64,000 nucleotides of DNA from NCBI RefSeq assembly GCF_006716745.1, contig NZ_VFPP01000001.1, forward strand, positions 6,955,386 to 7,019,385, written 5' to 3'. The translations under genes and the position numbers were made by a program. The stretch comes from Saccharothrix saharensis. GTDB taxonomy: Bacteria; Actinomycetota; Actinomycetes; Mycobacteriales; Pseudonocardiaceae. Shown here one piece after another: positions 8,119 to 16,388 of the stretch (its first letter is position 1; every line of letters begins with the position of its first letter). The notes under the pieces are model-generated. The model ran no database searches, was not told where the DNA came from, and saw only the letters and a program-made list of their open reading frames with translations.

Positions 8119-8337
8119 TCGATCAGCGGGGCGGTGGACCGGGTGACCGATCGTCGTTACCTGTTCATGGCCGACTTCCCGGACAGTCCCCTGGCCACCA
8201 CGTAAGAGCGGTTGCGCGACGATCCGTCGTGGCGGTTGGAGGCTTGGGACGCCGGGCACAACGTGCTGCGTGACGCGCCGGAGCGGTTCCTGGCGGTGGT
8301 GAAGTCCGCAAGCGCTGAAGTCGGCAAGTCGGGATAA
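8119..8337 (+). pseudogene. C-terminal remnant of an alpha/beta hydrolase with an in-frame stop
   Basis: The frame reads RYLFMADFPDSPLATT, TAA at 8203-8205, then ERLRDDPSWRLEAWDAGH and onward to TAA 8335-8337. The pattern, with a DAGH segment where the catalytic His normally sits, is that of the last 60-70 residues of an alpha/beta-hydrolase-fold esterase. The nucleophile region is missing and the stop codon splits what is left. It abuts the broken WYL gene, so a deletion probably joined the two remnants. Confidence 0.6.
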
Positions 8338-8371
8338 GCGGGTGGTGGGCGGGGCGACCTAACGTGGCCGG

Positions 8372-9100
8372 ATGAAGGTCCACGACATGCTCGTCCAGGA
8401 GCGGCGGCGGATGGCGGACCTCCTCGACGGGCTGGATCCCGGCCAACTGGCCACGCCCAGCCTGTCGGAGGGGTGGACGGTGCACGACGTCGGCGCGCAC
8501 CTGACCACGTACCTCCGGTTCGGCCAGGTGAAGATCTACTGGGGCATCGTCACCATGGCCGCCGACTTCGACCGGCTCAACCGGGTGCTGACCGCGCGGG
8601 CGGCGCGTCGGTCGACCGCGGAGATCGCGTCGCGGTTGCGCCGGTGGTCGACGTCGAGGACCACCATCCCGCGGTCGGGGTACGACCCCGTGCTGACCGA
8701 CATCGTGCTGCACGACTACGACGTGCGCGTGCCGCTGGGGATCGCGCGGGACGTGCCGGAGGACCGGTTGTGGGTGGCGTTCCAGCACCTGGCGGCCAAG
8801 CCGTCACCGGGTTACGGGGTCGGTTCCCGGCTGGCGGGGCTGCGGCTGGAGGCCGTCGACACGGGCTGGACCTCGGGCGCGGGCGCGCCGGTGCGCGGTG
8901 ACGCCGAGTCACTGGTCCTGGCGATGAGCGGCCGTGCCGTCGGATTGGACGCCCTGTCCGGCGACGGCCTGCCCCTGCTCCGCGCCCGCGTCGCCACCCC
9001 ACCGCCCCGCACCACCCTCGAACGCCTGAGAACCGTCGCCCAGGTCGTCCTCGACCCCCCACCCCCGACCCGCCGCTCCCGCAACGCCACCACCCCGTGA
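8372..9100 (+). CDS. Maleylpyruvate isomerase family mycothiol-dependent enzyme
   Basis: A 242-aa soluble protein of the DinB-like mycothiol-dependent group. It has WTVHDVGAHL near residue 37 and LHDYDVRVPLG near 115, two of the conserved metal/His segments, and a late RGDAESLVLAMSGR block typical of the C-terminal domain. Members use mycothiol as cofactor or thiol donor in isomerisation or detoxification; the substrate here is unknown. It stands alone, and its stop is followed directly by the dyad-symmetric repeat array. Confidence 0.8.
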   Translation: MKVHDMLVQERRRMADLLDGLDPGQLATPSLSEGWTVHDVGAHLTTYLRFGQVKIYWGIVTMAADFDRLNRVLTARAARRSTAEIASRLRRWSTSRTTIPRSGYDPVLTDIVLHDYDVRVPLGIARDVPEDRLWVAFQHLAAKPSPGYGVGSRLAGLRLEAVDTGWTSGAGAPVRGDAESLVLAMSGRAVGLDALSGDGLPLLRARVATPPPRTTLERLRTVAQVVLDPPPPTRRSRNATTP

Positions 9101-9230
9101 GTCGAACGCTCAGGCCCCGCGTGTCGAACGCTCAGGACCCGTGAATTCAACACTCAGGTCGGAGCCGGGAGACCTGAGCGTTGAATTCGGGGTACCTGAG
9201 CGTTCGACACTCGGGGCCTGGAGGTTCGAC
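9101..9230. repeat. Six-unit 22-bp-periodic dyad repeat array
   Basis: Three direct copies of a 14-bp word (GTCGAACGCTCAGG at 9101-9114 and 9123-9136, ATTCAACACTCAGG at 9145-9158) are followed by three inverted copies (CCTGAGCGTTGAAT at 9173-9186, CCTGAGCGTTCGAC at 9195-9208, CCTGGAGGTTCGAC at 9217-9230). Units repeat every 22 bp, about two helical turns, in both arms. The whole can fold into a long imperfect hairpin or present six equally phased protein sites. It lies between convergent genes. Confidence 0.8.
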
Positions 9231-9244
9231 ACGCGGGAAAGAGC

Positions 9245-9274
9245 GGGGGCGGGCTTCGTGGGAAGCCCGCCCCC
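9245..9274. terminator. Intrinsic terminator after the GH9 gene
   Basis: Perfect 12-bp stem (9245-9256 with 9263-9274) and a six-base loop, 44 bp beyond the GH9 stop and also downstream of the mycothiol-dependent enzyme gene. Confidence 0.8.
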
Positions 9275-9317
9275 GGTCCAGGTGGGCGGTCCGTGTGGTG
9301 GACGCCCGGTCAGGAGA

Positions 9318-12209
9318 TCACCCCGAGGTGCAGGGGTTGCCGTTCACGCGGAAGTCGGTCGGCTTGGTGGTGGAGCCGGTCCCGGAGGAGTTGAAGCCGA
9401 TACCCGCCGACGCGCCCGGCGCCAGGGTGCGGTTCCACGACAGGTTCGTCGCCGAGACCGCCTGACCCGACTGCGACCACGTGGCCGACCAGCCCTGCGT
9501 GATCCGCTGGTTGCCCGGCATGGTGAACTCCAGCTTCCAGCCGTTCCACGCCGAGGCGCTGGTGTTCGTCACGGTGATGTTCACCGACATGCCGGTGGAC
9601 CACGTGGACGCCTGCCAGGTCACCTTGCAGTACCCCGCCACCACGTCCGGCTTGGTCCGCACGCTCACCTGCGGCGACATCGCCGAACGCAGGTTCGCGC
9701 CGTTCTTCGCCACCACGGTGAACTGGTACGCGGTGTCCGGCCGCAGCCCGGTCAGCGTCGCCGACGGGCCGGTGACGGTGGCGACCACGCGCAGCGCGTC
9801 ACCCTCGACGGAGATGACGTCGTACTCCTTGACGCCGCTCTCCGCGTCGGTGGACGCCGTCCACGTCAGCGTCGCGCCCGTCGTGGTGATGTCGGACGCC
9901 ACGGGGGTGCCCGGCGTCGACGGGGCGGTGGTGTCGACCGGCGGCGCGGTCGTGATCTTCTCGGCCACCCAGTTGGAGATCCACGCGAACGCGGAGTTCC
10001 AGTTCACCGTGACCTCGTTGACCGAGTACGCCTCGATGTGGTCGACGAAGCACTTCTGCGCCTTGCAGCCGGTGAGCAGGCGCGCCGCGATCGGGTCCTG
10101 CAACGCGCTGTTCGGACCACCCGAGAGCGCGCCGGGCGGCGCGGTCGGCAGGGTCGGGTCGAGCTGGTTGGCCCAGTGCCGGTGGTGGACGTTCTTCACC
10201 GGCTGCTCGCCGTAGCCCGAGACGTACGAGTACGACAAGGGGTTGCGGCCCAGCAGGTAGTTCAGGCCCTGGAACACGCCCTCGCGGTACTTGGCCTGGC
10301 CGGTGAAGTCGTGCGCCAGCGCCAGCACCGAGATGTTGTTCGCGACCAGGCCGTTGGAACCCCAGTCGTAGCCCTCGGTCGGGCTGTACGGCGCGGGGTA
10401 GGCCTGGCCCGCCATCTTGGCCAGGTGCCCGTCCGCCACCGCGGTGAACGCCGACTTGATCGCCGCGACGTCCGCCGCCGGCAGGCCGTTGGGCACGAGC
10501 GCCAGCGTGATGTCGCCCAGCGGGCCGGTGGAACCCCAGTCGAAGCCGCGCGTGTTCAGGCTCTTGCCCTTGTACAGCGTGGACGACGTCAGGTCGCTGC
10601 GGTAGGAGGACTCACCGGTGGTGGTGAACATCTCCGCCGCGGCCCAGTAGAACTCGTCGGTCAGCGTGGCGTCGCTGTAGGAGCCGCCACCGGTGCCGTC
10701 GTTCGGGTCGGCGATCTTGTTCGGGTTCGCCTTCGCCGCCGCGTAGGCCTTGGTGGCCGCCGCGAGCGCCTTCGCCGAGAACGTCGGGTCGATCGTCTTC
10801 CAGATGCGGGCCGCCTGGGCCGCCACCGCGGCCGTGTTCAGGGTCGCGGCCGTGCTGGTCGCGGACAGCCGGCGGGCCTGCGGGTCCTGGTGGGGGAGCA
10901 GCGGCAGGCCGGTCCAGTTCTGGTCGTGGATCTTGTGGTGGACCATGCCGTCGGGCGCCTGCATCTTCAGCAGGAACTCGACCTCCCAGCGCGCCTCGTC
11001 CAGGATGTCCGGCACGCCGTTGGCCTTCTCCGGGATGTTCAGCTTGCCGTCGCCCAGCGCCGCGGCGTCGCCGATCAGCTTCGCGCGCTCGTAGGTGTTG
11101 AGCACCTGCCACGCCGAGATGCCGCCGTTGACGACGTACTTGCCGTGGTCGCCCGCGTCGTACCAACCGCCGCGCACGTCCAGCGTGTAGCCGCAGCTGA
11201 TGGTCGCGAGGCAGGGGACGTTGTTGTCACCCTGGTTCGGCGCGACGTTGAGGTGGCCGGCGGGGCGCGCGTAGGCGTCACCGACGTACTGCGCCTCGAT
11301 CGGGATGCCGCTGCGGTTGTGGTAGAAGTACGCCAGCGAGTCGTAGCGCAGCTTCTTGAGCTGGTCCGTCGCGATGTCGAACGGGAAGCTCGTCTCCGTG
11401 CCCACGGTCAGCGTGTAGCCGGTGCCCGGGGTGTCGTACGACGAGAAGTCGATCAGGTGCGTGGCGTCGCCCGACTCGGGGTCCACGGTGCCCTTCGGCA
11501 CGGTCTGCCCGGTCGCCACGGTGGTGCCGGCGGAGTTCTTCAGCGCCCACGCCTGCGCGACCGTCGCGGTGGAGGTCAGCGTCGCCTGCTTGGGCAGGCC
11601 GGGTGCGTACGCCACCTGGTTGACGTTGATCTTCTTCGCGGGCACGCCCGAGTCGCCGCCCGGCGGCTTCACGCCGCCGATGAGCGAGACGTTGTCCACG
11701 CAGACGGTCGTGTCGGCCGCCTGCGCACCCAGGTGGAACGTCACCTGGCCGGAGCCCGCGTCCGGGAAGTCCAGCTCCGAGGTGAACGTGAACGTGAAGC
11801 GCTGCTTCGTCGTGGTCAGCGCGATGTCGTGCTTCGCGATCTGCCGGTACGGGCTGACACCCTCACCGGCCGCCGCGGCGGCCGGGCGGGCCACCGACGC
11901 GTAGGCGTCGAAGGACATCGTGTACGACTGGCCGGCCTCGAAGGGCACGCCGTTCTGACCGATCAGCGCGTCCCACGGGTTGACCGTGCCGCCGGTGACC
12001 GTGGCGCACAGCTCGCCGTTCGTGACGCGGTTCGACACGCCGGCGCTGGCCCACCACGGGTCGGCCGAGCCGTTGCCGAACGAGCCGTTGACCAGCCGTT
12101 CGTAGTCGGCTGCGTAGGCCGTTCCGGACGCTAGCGCGCCGCTCACCGCCGCTACTGCGAGTGCTGCGGTGGCTTGGCGGCGCCACCGGGGAGAAGGAAG
12201 CGATCTCAT
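9318..12209 (-). CDS. Secreted GH9 endoglucanase with CBM4/9, Ig-like, FnIII and CBM2 modules
   Basis: A 963-aa extracellular cellulase. Signal peptide 1-34 ends with AYAA. Residues about 35-180 form a CBM4/9-like beta-sandwich with two Cys. About 195-280 is the Ig-like domain usually preceding GH9 modules. About 285-750 is the GH9 (alpha/alpha)6 catalytic domain: DAGDHGK at 351-357 holds the base Asp residues, HHRHW at 675-679 is substrate binding, and the catalytic acid Glu is in NEVTVNWNS (Glu732). A proline/threonine linker, a fibronectin III domain (about 760-845) and a CBM2 cellulose-binding module follow. Two overlapping CebR-type operators lie 45-71 bp upstream, pointing to induction by cello-oligosaccharides. 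Confidence 0.95.
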   Translation of the reverse strand: MRSLPSPRWRRQATAALAVAAVSGALASGTAYAADYERLVNGSFGNGSADPWWASAGVSNRVTNGELCATVTGGTVNPWDALIGQNGVPFEAGQSYTMSFDAYASVARPAAAAAGEGVSPYRQIAKHDIALTTTKQRFTFTFTSELDFPDAGSGQVTFHLGAQAADTTVCVDNVSLIGGVKPPGGDSGVPAKKINVNQVAYAPGLPKQATLTSTATVAQAWALKNSAGTTVATGQTVPKGTVDPESGDATHLIDFSSYDTPGTGYTLTVGTETSFPFDIATDQLKKLRYDSLAYFYHNRSGIPIEAQYVGDAYARPAGHLNVAPNQGDNNVPCLATISCGYTLDVRGGWYDAGDHGKYVVNGGISAWQVLNTYERAKLIGDAAALGDGKLNIPEKANGVPDILDEARWEVEFLLKMQAPDGMVHHKIHDQNWTGLPLLPHQDPQARRLSATSTAATLNTAAVAAQAARIWKTIDPTFSAKALAAATKAYAAAKANPNKIADPNDGTGGGSYSDATLTDEFYWAAAEMFTTTGESSYRSDLTSSTLYKGKSLNTRGFDWGSTGPLGDITLALVPNGLPAADVAAIKSAFTAVADGHLAKMAGQAYPAPYSPTEGYDWGSNGLVANNISVLALAHDFTGQAKYREGVFQGLNYLLGRNPLSYSYVSGYGEQPVKNVHHRHWANQLDPTLPTAPPGALSGGPNSALQDPIAARLLTGCKAQKCFVDHIEAYSVNEVTVNWNSAFAWISNWVAEKITTAPPVDTTAPSTPGTPVASDITTTGATLTWTASTDAESGVKEYDVISVEGDALRVVATVTGPSATLTGLRPDTAYQFTVVAKNGANLRSAMSPQVSVRTKPDVVAGYCKVTWQASTWSTGMSVNITVTNTSASAWNGWKLEFTMPGNQRITQGWSATWSQSGQAVSATNLSWNRTLAPGASAGIGFNSSGTGSTTKPTDFRVNGNPCTSG

Positions 12210-12253
12210 GGACTTGGGTCTCCTCCGTCTGCTCTGACGGTTGACGACGCTTC

Positions 12254-12280
12254 TGGGAGCGCTCCCTGGGAGCGCTCCCA
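12254..12280. promoter_or_regulatory. Tandem CebR-like (LacI family) operator
   Basis: Copy 12267-12280 is a perfect TGGGAGCGCTCCCA palindrome, and 12254-12267 matches 13 of 14 positions; they share base 12267. This is the known CebR operator of streptomycetes controlling cellulose and cellobiose genes. It sits upstream of the GH9 start. No cebR gene is in the window. Confidence 0.85.
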
Positions 12281-12448
12281 GGACTCTAGAGTGACTCGGC
12301 TTACATTCACAACCCTCGATTTGACCTCGGGTTAGCCGGAGGTCACACGGGGTGAGGGTGCACCCCGGTGTTCTTAGGGGGATGTGGTGCGCACTTCCCG
12401 CTCGACGGGGTTCGACGAGCTGAGCGGCTCCTTCGTGGAGGCGCAGTG

Positions 12449-12737
12449 GTGGACGTCGGGATCGCGCTGCCGGGGTTCGGGTCCGACGCGGTGGAGTACG
12501 CGCGGCACGCCGAAGGGCTCGGCCCGGAGTCGGTGCGGCGCGGCGATCACCTCATCCCGGTCAGCCCTTTCCTCGACGCCACGTTGGTGCTCGCGACGGT
12601 GGCCGCCTCGACCGCCCGGGTGAAGCCGGGGTTCGGCGTGATGGTCCTGCCGCTGCGCCCGGTGGCGCGGGCGGCCGAGCAGGTCGCCACGCTCCAGCAC
12701 CTGTCCGGTGTGGCGCGCGGCCGGCCGAGGGTGGGCG
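12449..12737 (+). pseudogene. Truncated N-terminus of an LLM-class F420-dependent oxidoreductase
   Basis: A GTG start at 12449, seven bases after GGAGG, opens a sequence of about 95 residues typical of luciferase-like monooxygenase N-termini: [20 protein letters not shown], then [15 protein letters not shown] and [10 protein letters not shown]. It ends abruptly at the conserved glycine block (VGG), where the sequence changes frame and family. About two thirds of the barrel are missing. Confidence 0.65.
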
Positions 12738-13101
12738 GTACGTCATCCGGTACGACCACCGCGACACCGGGCGGTCGGTGACCTACCCGCCCGGCGAGCC
12801 GGGCTACACGGGCGGCGGCATCGCGCAGAGCCTGGCGCTCGACGTCCCCGACCGGGTGGCGTCGCTGACGCTGATCGCCGGCGGCACGCCCGCACCGGAC
12901 CGGACCGACTGCGACGCCGTGTGGGGCACCTGGTCGCGGCGCGACGCCCGTTCGCCGGGCCATGACCGCTGCACGACGACGAGGCGCGCGCCGAGGTGGG
13001 GCGGGTGGTCGACCGGGCCCGGGACATCGTCGCCGCCGATCACCACATCTCCGGTGGCGAGCCGACCCGTGCCCGGCTGGGCACGATCACCGTGCGGACG
13101 C
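12734..13101 (+). pseudogene. Alpha/beta hydrolase remnant with internal deletion and frameshift
   Basis: Reading begins without a start in the middle of a hydrolase ([21 protein letters not shown]). It jumps in frame to [20 protein letters not shown], which normally follows the GxSMG nucleophile; the nucleophile segment itself is deleted. About 60 residues later the frame changes and [20 protein letters not shown] continues the family pattern up to the strand before the catalytic Asp. It cannot encode an active enzyme. Confidence 0.6.
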
Positions 13102-13372
13102 TTCGCCGACGTGGACGGCACCGGCAAGGGCGCTCTCGTCGTCGGCGCCGGGTACGGCCAGGACGCCGGGTTCCCGGCCGGGGCGGGCTTCGACACGCTC
13201 GGCTTCGACATCTGCGGCGGTTCGTCGCGCCCGGCCCGATCCCGGGCCGCCGTGGCCGTTGGTGCGCGCGGAGGTCGGGTCGTACGCCGACGTCGACCTC
13301 CGCGCCGTGCGGGTCGACCGCGCGGGAGCACTGTGGTGGGGCGAGTTCCGGCGCGATCGGCCGACCGCGTCG
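13102..13372 (+). pseudogene. SAM-dependent methyltransferase remnant
   Basis: [20 protein letters not shown] and LGFDI (13130-13215) are motifs I and II of a class I methyltransferase. The frame then changes, and [12 protein letters not shown] followed by WWGEFRRD resembles the C-terminal end of the same family. The middle of the fold is missing. It directly continues the hydrolase remnant and ends before the convergent CMD gene. Confidence 0.5.
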
Positions 13373-13386
13373 AGTCCCCGGCGCGG

Positions 13387-13896
13387 TCAGCTGATGCCGA
13401 TGATCGAGGGGTAGCCGTGGGGCACGATCTTGTCGGCCATCCTCTTGTACGCCTCCGGGTCGTCGGGCGCCCACGTGGCCAACCCGTCGACGTAGCGGTT
13501 GGCCGCGCAGAACATCGCGGCGATCAGCACGGTGTCGTGCACCTCCAGGTCGGTCGCGCCGTTCTCCCTGGCCTTGGCGATCAACTCGGCGGTCACCGCG
13601 CGCCCGCTCTCGGTGACCGCCGTCGCGATGTCGATCAACGCCATCAGCTTCGCCGTGTGCTGGTAGTCCTCGGGCAGCTGAGCCGCCGCGAAGGCCGCGT
13701 GCGAGCCCGCGCAGAACTTGCACTGGTTCAACTCGGAGACGTGCGTGGCGATCAGCTCGCGCTCACCGCGGGACAGGGTGCTCGGTCCGCGTAACAGCAC
13801 CTCGGTGAGCTCGGTGAGCGGTCGGCCCGTCTCGGGGCGGTAGTTCATCAGCCCGGCGATCCCGGGCAGGGCGTTGTCCAACTCGATGTGCGGCAT
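13387..13896 (-). CDS. Carboxymuconolactone decarboxylase family (AhpD-like) protein
   Basis: A 169-aa all-helical protein with the peroxidase-like CMD signature: [11 protein letters not shown] places a redox CxxC at Cys59 and Cys62 with His66 four residues on. AhpD-like proteins of this kind reduce peroxides or act as thiol-disulfide partners; no ahpC neighbour is present. It is an intact gene, unlike the remnants converging on it from the left, and stands alone with its own start at 13896. Confidence 0.88.
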   Translation of the reverse strand: MPHIELDNALPGIAGLMNYRPETGRPLTELTEVLLRGPSTLSRGERELIATHVSELNQCKFCAGSHAAFAAAQLPEDYQHTAKLMALIDIATAVTESGRAVTAELIAKARENGATDLEVHDTVLIAAMFCAANRYVDGLATWAPDDPEAYKRMADKIVPHGYPSIIGIS

Positions 13897-14021
13897 GTGA
13901 TCAGTGTCCCGAGGGCGGGAGACCGGGTCGAGCGGCGATCGGACGAAAACACAACACAGTTATGTGAAGTGTTCCCCCGGATCGCCGCGTCGATTCGCCC
14001 GGGTGGCGGCGGCCGACCGCG

Positions 14022-14282
14022 TCAGCCGCGGGCCGCCGGGTCCACCTGGTGGGCCGGGGCGTTCCGCTCGGCGAGGACCGGCGTGGTGGAGGTCGGCGTG
14101 GCGACGCCGTCCCGGACCACGTGGGTGACGCGCTCGCCGTCGTGCACCAACGGGTCGCTCGTCCACACCGGCTCGGCCTCGACGGTCACGAGGTGGCGCC
14201 GACCGTCGACCACCTCGGCGAGCACGAGCCGGGTGCCGTCGGCCTCGGTGACGGCGCGAAGACCGCCGCCCGACAGGCCCAC
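14022..14282 (-). CDS. Unrecognised ORF, possibly a C-terminal fragment
   Basis: This 86-codon frame has G or C at nearly every third position, a strong sign of coding selection, yet the possible GTG start at 14282 has no ribosome-binding site and only 42 bp separate it from the upstream AraC gene. The product (middle: RLVLAEVVDGRRHLVTVEAE) is soluble with several predicted strands and matches no family I recognise. It may be the surviving C-terminus of a longer gene whose 5' part was lost. Confidence 0.4.
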   Translation of the reverse strand: MGLSGGGLRAVTEADGTRLVLAEVVDGRRHLVTVEAEPVWTSDPLVHDGERVTHVVRDGVATPTSTTPVLAERNAPAHQVDPAARG

Positions 14283-14324
14283 ACCGTGACGAGATCGGTG
14301 TCGGCGAGCGTTCCGTCGTGTGGC

Positions 14325-15107
14325 TCAGGTCGCGGAACGGGCGTAGGCGGCCGGGGTGATGCCGTAGCAGCGGCGGAACCAGCGGGTCAGGTGCGCCTGG
14401 TCGGCGAAGCCGGTGAGCGCCGCCGTCTCGGCGGCCGTGCGGCCGTCGGCGAGCAGTCGCCTGGCCGCGCGCAACCGGCGTTGGCGCTGGTAGTCGCTGG
14501 GGGAGAGGCCGTACTCGGCGCGGAACGCGCGGTAGAGCGCGAACCGGCTCAGGCCGGTCGCGGCGGTGAGGTCCCCGGTGGTGACGTCGTCGGCCCAGTG
14601 GGCCTCGATCAGGTCGCGGGCGGCGGAGGCGTTGCCCGGTCGTCCGGTCGCGGCGGGCAGCGGCATCACGTGGGCCGCCATCGCCCGCACGGCGCGCATC
14701 AGGTGCTCGTCCCGCGCGAGGCTGCCGTCCTGCAAGGCGGTGTGCAGGCGGCGCAGCGCGTCGGCGAGTTCCGGGGCGTGCGCCACCGGGTCGCGGAACA
14801 GCGGCAGTCGCGGCAGCAGTTCGGCGACCAACGACGGTCCGATGTGGACGATCCGGTAGGTGACGCCGTCCTCGGTGGCGGTGCGGCCGTCGTGGGCCTC
14901 GTCCGGGTTGAACGCGAGCACCGTGCCCGCCGCGCTGAGGTGCGAGCCGCCCCGGCACCGGAACGCCTGCGCGCCCTGCTCCGTCACGCCGAACGAGTAG
15001 GCGTCGTGGCTGTGCCGGTGGTAGCGGTGGGACGTGAAGTGCGCGTGCATCGCCTCGACCGGCTGATCCGCCGCCCGCCAGTACCGCGCCCACTGCACGC
15101 CGTTCAT
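14325..15107 (-). CDS. AraC family transcriptional regulator
   Basis: A 260-aa regulator. Residues about 20-95 form the cupin-like AraC ligand-binding domain (FTSHRYHRHSHDAYSFGVTE). About 160-255 carry the two helix-turn-helix motifs: GDLTAATGLSRFALYRAFRA and TAALTGFADQAHLTRWFRR, with the family end PAAYAR. It is divergent from the GH19 chitinase gene (164 bp between starts), so it may act on that region, but the DasR-like box there belongs to another regulator class. The ligand is unknown. Confidence 0.9.
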   Translation of the reverse strand: MNGVQWARYWRAADQPVEAMHAHFTSHRYHRHSHDAYSFGVTEQGAQAFRCRGGSHLSAAGTVLAFNPDEAHDGRTATEDGVTYRIVHIGPSLVAELLPRLPLFRDPVAHAPELADALRRLHTALQDGSLARDEHLMRAVRAMAAHVMPLPAATGRPGNASAARDLIEAHWADDVTTGDLTAATGLSRFALYRAFRAEYGLSPSDYQRQRRLRAARRLLADGRTAAETAALTGFADQAHLTRWFRRCYGITPAAYARSAT

Positions 15108-15198
15108 TCAACCGCACGCCTCGGCGATGGCCGCGCTCTCACGAGAATCGCCAGCTCACTGGTCGGTTCCCGACGGGAAAGCGAGGCGCACTCTTGAC

Positions 15199-15210
15199 TG
15201 GTGTAGACCA
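15199..15210. promoter_or_regulatory. DasR-like responsive element upstream of the GH19 chitinase
   Basis: TGGTGTAGACCA, flanked by AC on the left and TT on the right, differs at one base from the dre core TGGTCTAGACCA recognised by the GlcNAc-responsive regulator DasR. It lies 62 bp before the chitinase start. Confidence 0.75.
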
Positions 15211-15271
15211 TTTCCGGTTGACTGGCCCCAGTCACGTCCGAGGGCCGCCCCCAACCGGAAAGAGTGATCAC

Positions 15272-16345
15272 GTGTCGAGAATCCGCCTGGTGGCGGCGAT
15301 CGCCGCCGTCGTGGTCGGGGCCGCGCTGACCGTCGTCGCGGCCAACTCCGCCTCCGCCGCCGCGTGCGCGTCCGCGTGGAGTTCGTCCGCCGTCTACACC
15401 GGCGGCATGACGGCGTCCTACAACAACAAGAACTGGCGAGCCCAGTGGTGGACCCAGAACGAGACCCCCGGCACCGCCGCGGTCTGGGCCGACCAGGGCA
15501 CGTGCGGCGGCACGACGACCCCGCCGCCGACGACGTGCAACCACCCGAACTGGGTGCAGGGCCAGTTCTACGCCGCGGGCAGCATCGTCAAGTACACCAA
15601 CGGCCTCTACTACATCGCCGAGCACGACAACCCGGGTTACGACCCCACGATCAGCACCTGGTACTGGGAGCCCTACACCTGCGGCACGAACCCGCCGACC
15701 ACCACGACCACCCCGCCGGCGACCGGCGGCTTCGTGGTCAGCCAGGCGCAGTTCCAGCAGATGTTCCCGAACCGGAACCCCTTCTACACCTACGCCGGGC
15801 TCACCGCGGCGCTGAGCGCGTACCCCGGTTTCGCCAAGACCGGCTCGGACACCGTCCGCAAGCAGGAGGCGGCGGCGTTCCTGGCCAACGCCAACCACGA
15901 GACCGGCGGCCTGGTCCACATCGTGGAGCAGAACCAGGCGAACTACCCGCACTACTGCGACGCGGGTCAGCCCTACGGCTGCCCCGCCGGCCAGGCGGCC
16001 TACTACGGCCGCGGTCCCATCCAGCTCAGCTGGAACTTCAACTACAAGGCCGCGGGTGACGCCCTCGGCCTGCCGCTGCTGACCAACCCGTGGCTGGTGC
16101 AGAACGACGCCTCGGTGGCCTGGAAGACCGCCCTCTGGTACTGGAACACCCAGTCCGGTCCCGGCACGATGACCCCGCACAACGCGATGGTCAACGGCTA
16201 CGGCTTCGGCGAGACGATCCGCAGCATCAACGGGTCGCTGGAGTGCGGCGGGCGCAACCCGGCGCAGGTCCAGAGCCGCGTCGACGCCTACCAGCGGTTC
16301 GTCGGCATCCTCGGCGTGCCCGCGGGCAACAACCTGTACTGCTGA
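15272..16345 (+). CDS. Secreted GH19 chitinase with two CBM5/12-type modules
   Basis: A 357-aa extracellular chitinase. A signal peptide (about 1-31) is followed by two short chitin-binding modules: residues 32-78 (aromatic WRAQWW patch) and about 89-137 (YYIAEHDNPGYDP, WYWEPY), joined by Thr/Pro linkers. The GH19 domain spans about 155-357. NHETGG supplies catalytic Glu210, and Glu219 nine residues on fits the spacing of Streptomyces ChiC-type enzymes; YYGRGPIQLSWNFNY is the substrate-binding signature. The GTG at 15272 is chosen because the signal peptide starts there. A DasR-like box upstream and an LPMO with the same box nearby suggest a chitin regulon. Confidence 0.94.
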   Translation: MSRIRLVAAIAAVVVGAALTVVAANSASAAACASAWSSSAVYTGGMTASYNNKNWRAQWWTQNETPGTAAVWADQGTCGGTTTPPPTTCNHPNWVQGQFYAAGSIVKYTNGLYYIAEHDNPGYDPTISTWYWEPYTCGTNPPTTTTTPPATGGFVVSQAQFQQMFPNRNPFYTYAGLTAALSAYPGFAKTGSDTVRKQEAAAFLANANHETGGLVHIVEQNQANYPHYCDAGQPYGCPAGQAAYYGRGPIQLSWNFNYKAAGDALGLPLLTNPWLVQNDASVAWKTALWYWNTQSGPGTMTPHNAMVNGYGFGETIRSINGSLECGGRNPAQVQSRVDAYQRFVGILGVPAGNNLYC

Positions 16346-16347
16346 GC

Positions 16348-16388
16348 GAGCCCGGGACGGGGGTCGCCGCCGGTCCCCGTCCCGGCTC
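16348..16388. terminator. Terminator between GH19 and the convergent hydrolase
   Basis: A 14-bp stem with one bulged base (16348-16362 against 16375-16388) directly after the chitinase stop; it also covers the end of the opposite gene. Confidence 0.75.

Noticed and set aside
9141-12134. A 997-codon open frame on the plus strand opposite the GH9 gene
   Set aside because: It mirrors the GH9 codons; its product is Arg/Val/Gly-rich with no domain, a usual artefact of high-GC DNA.
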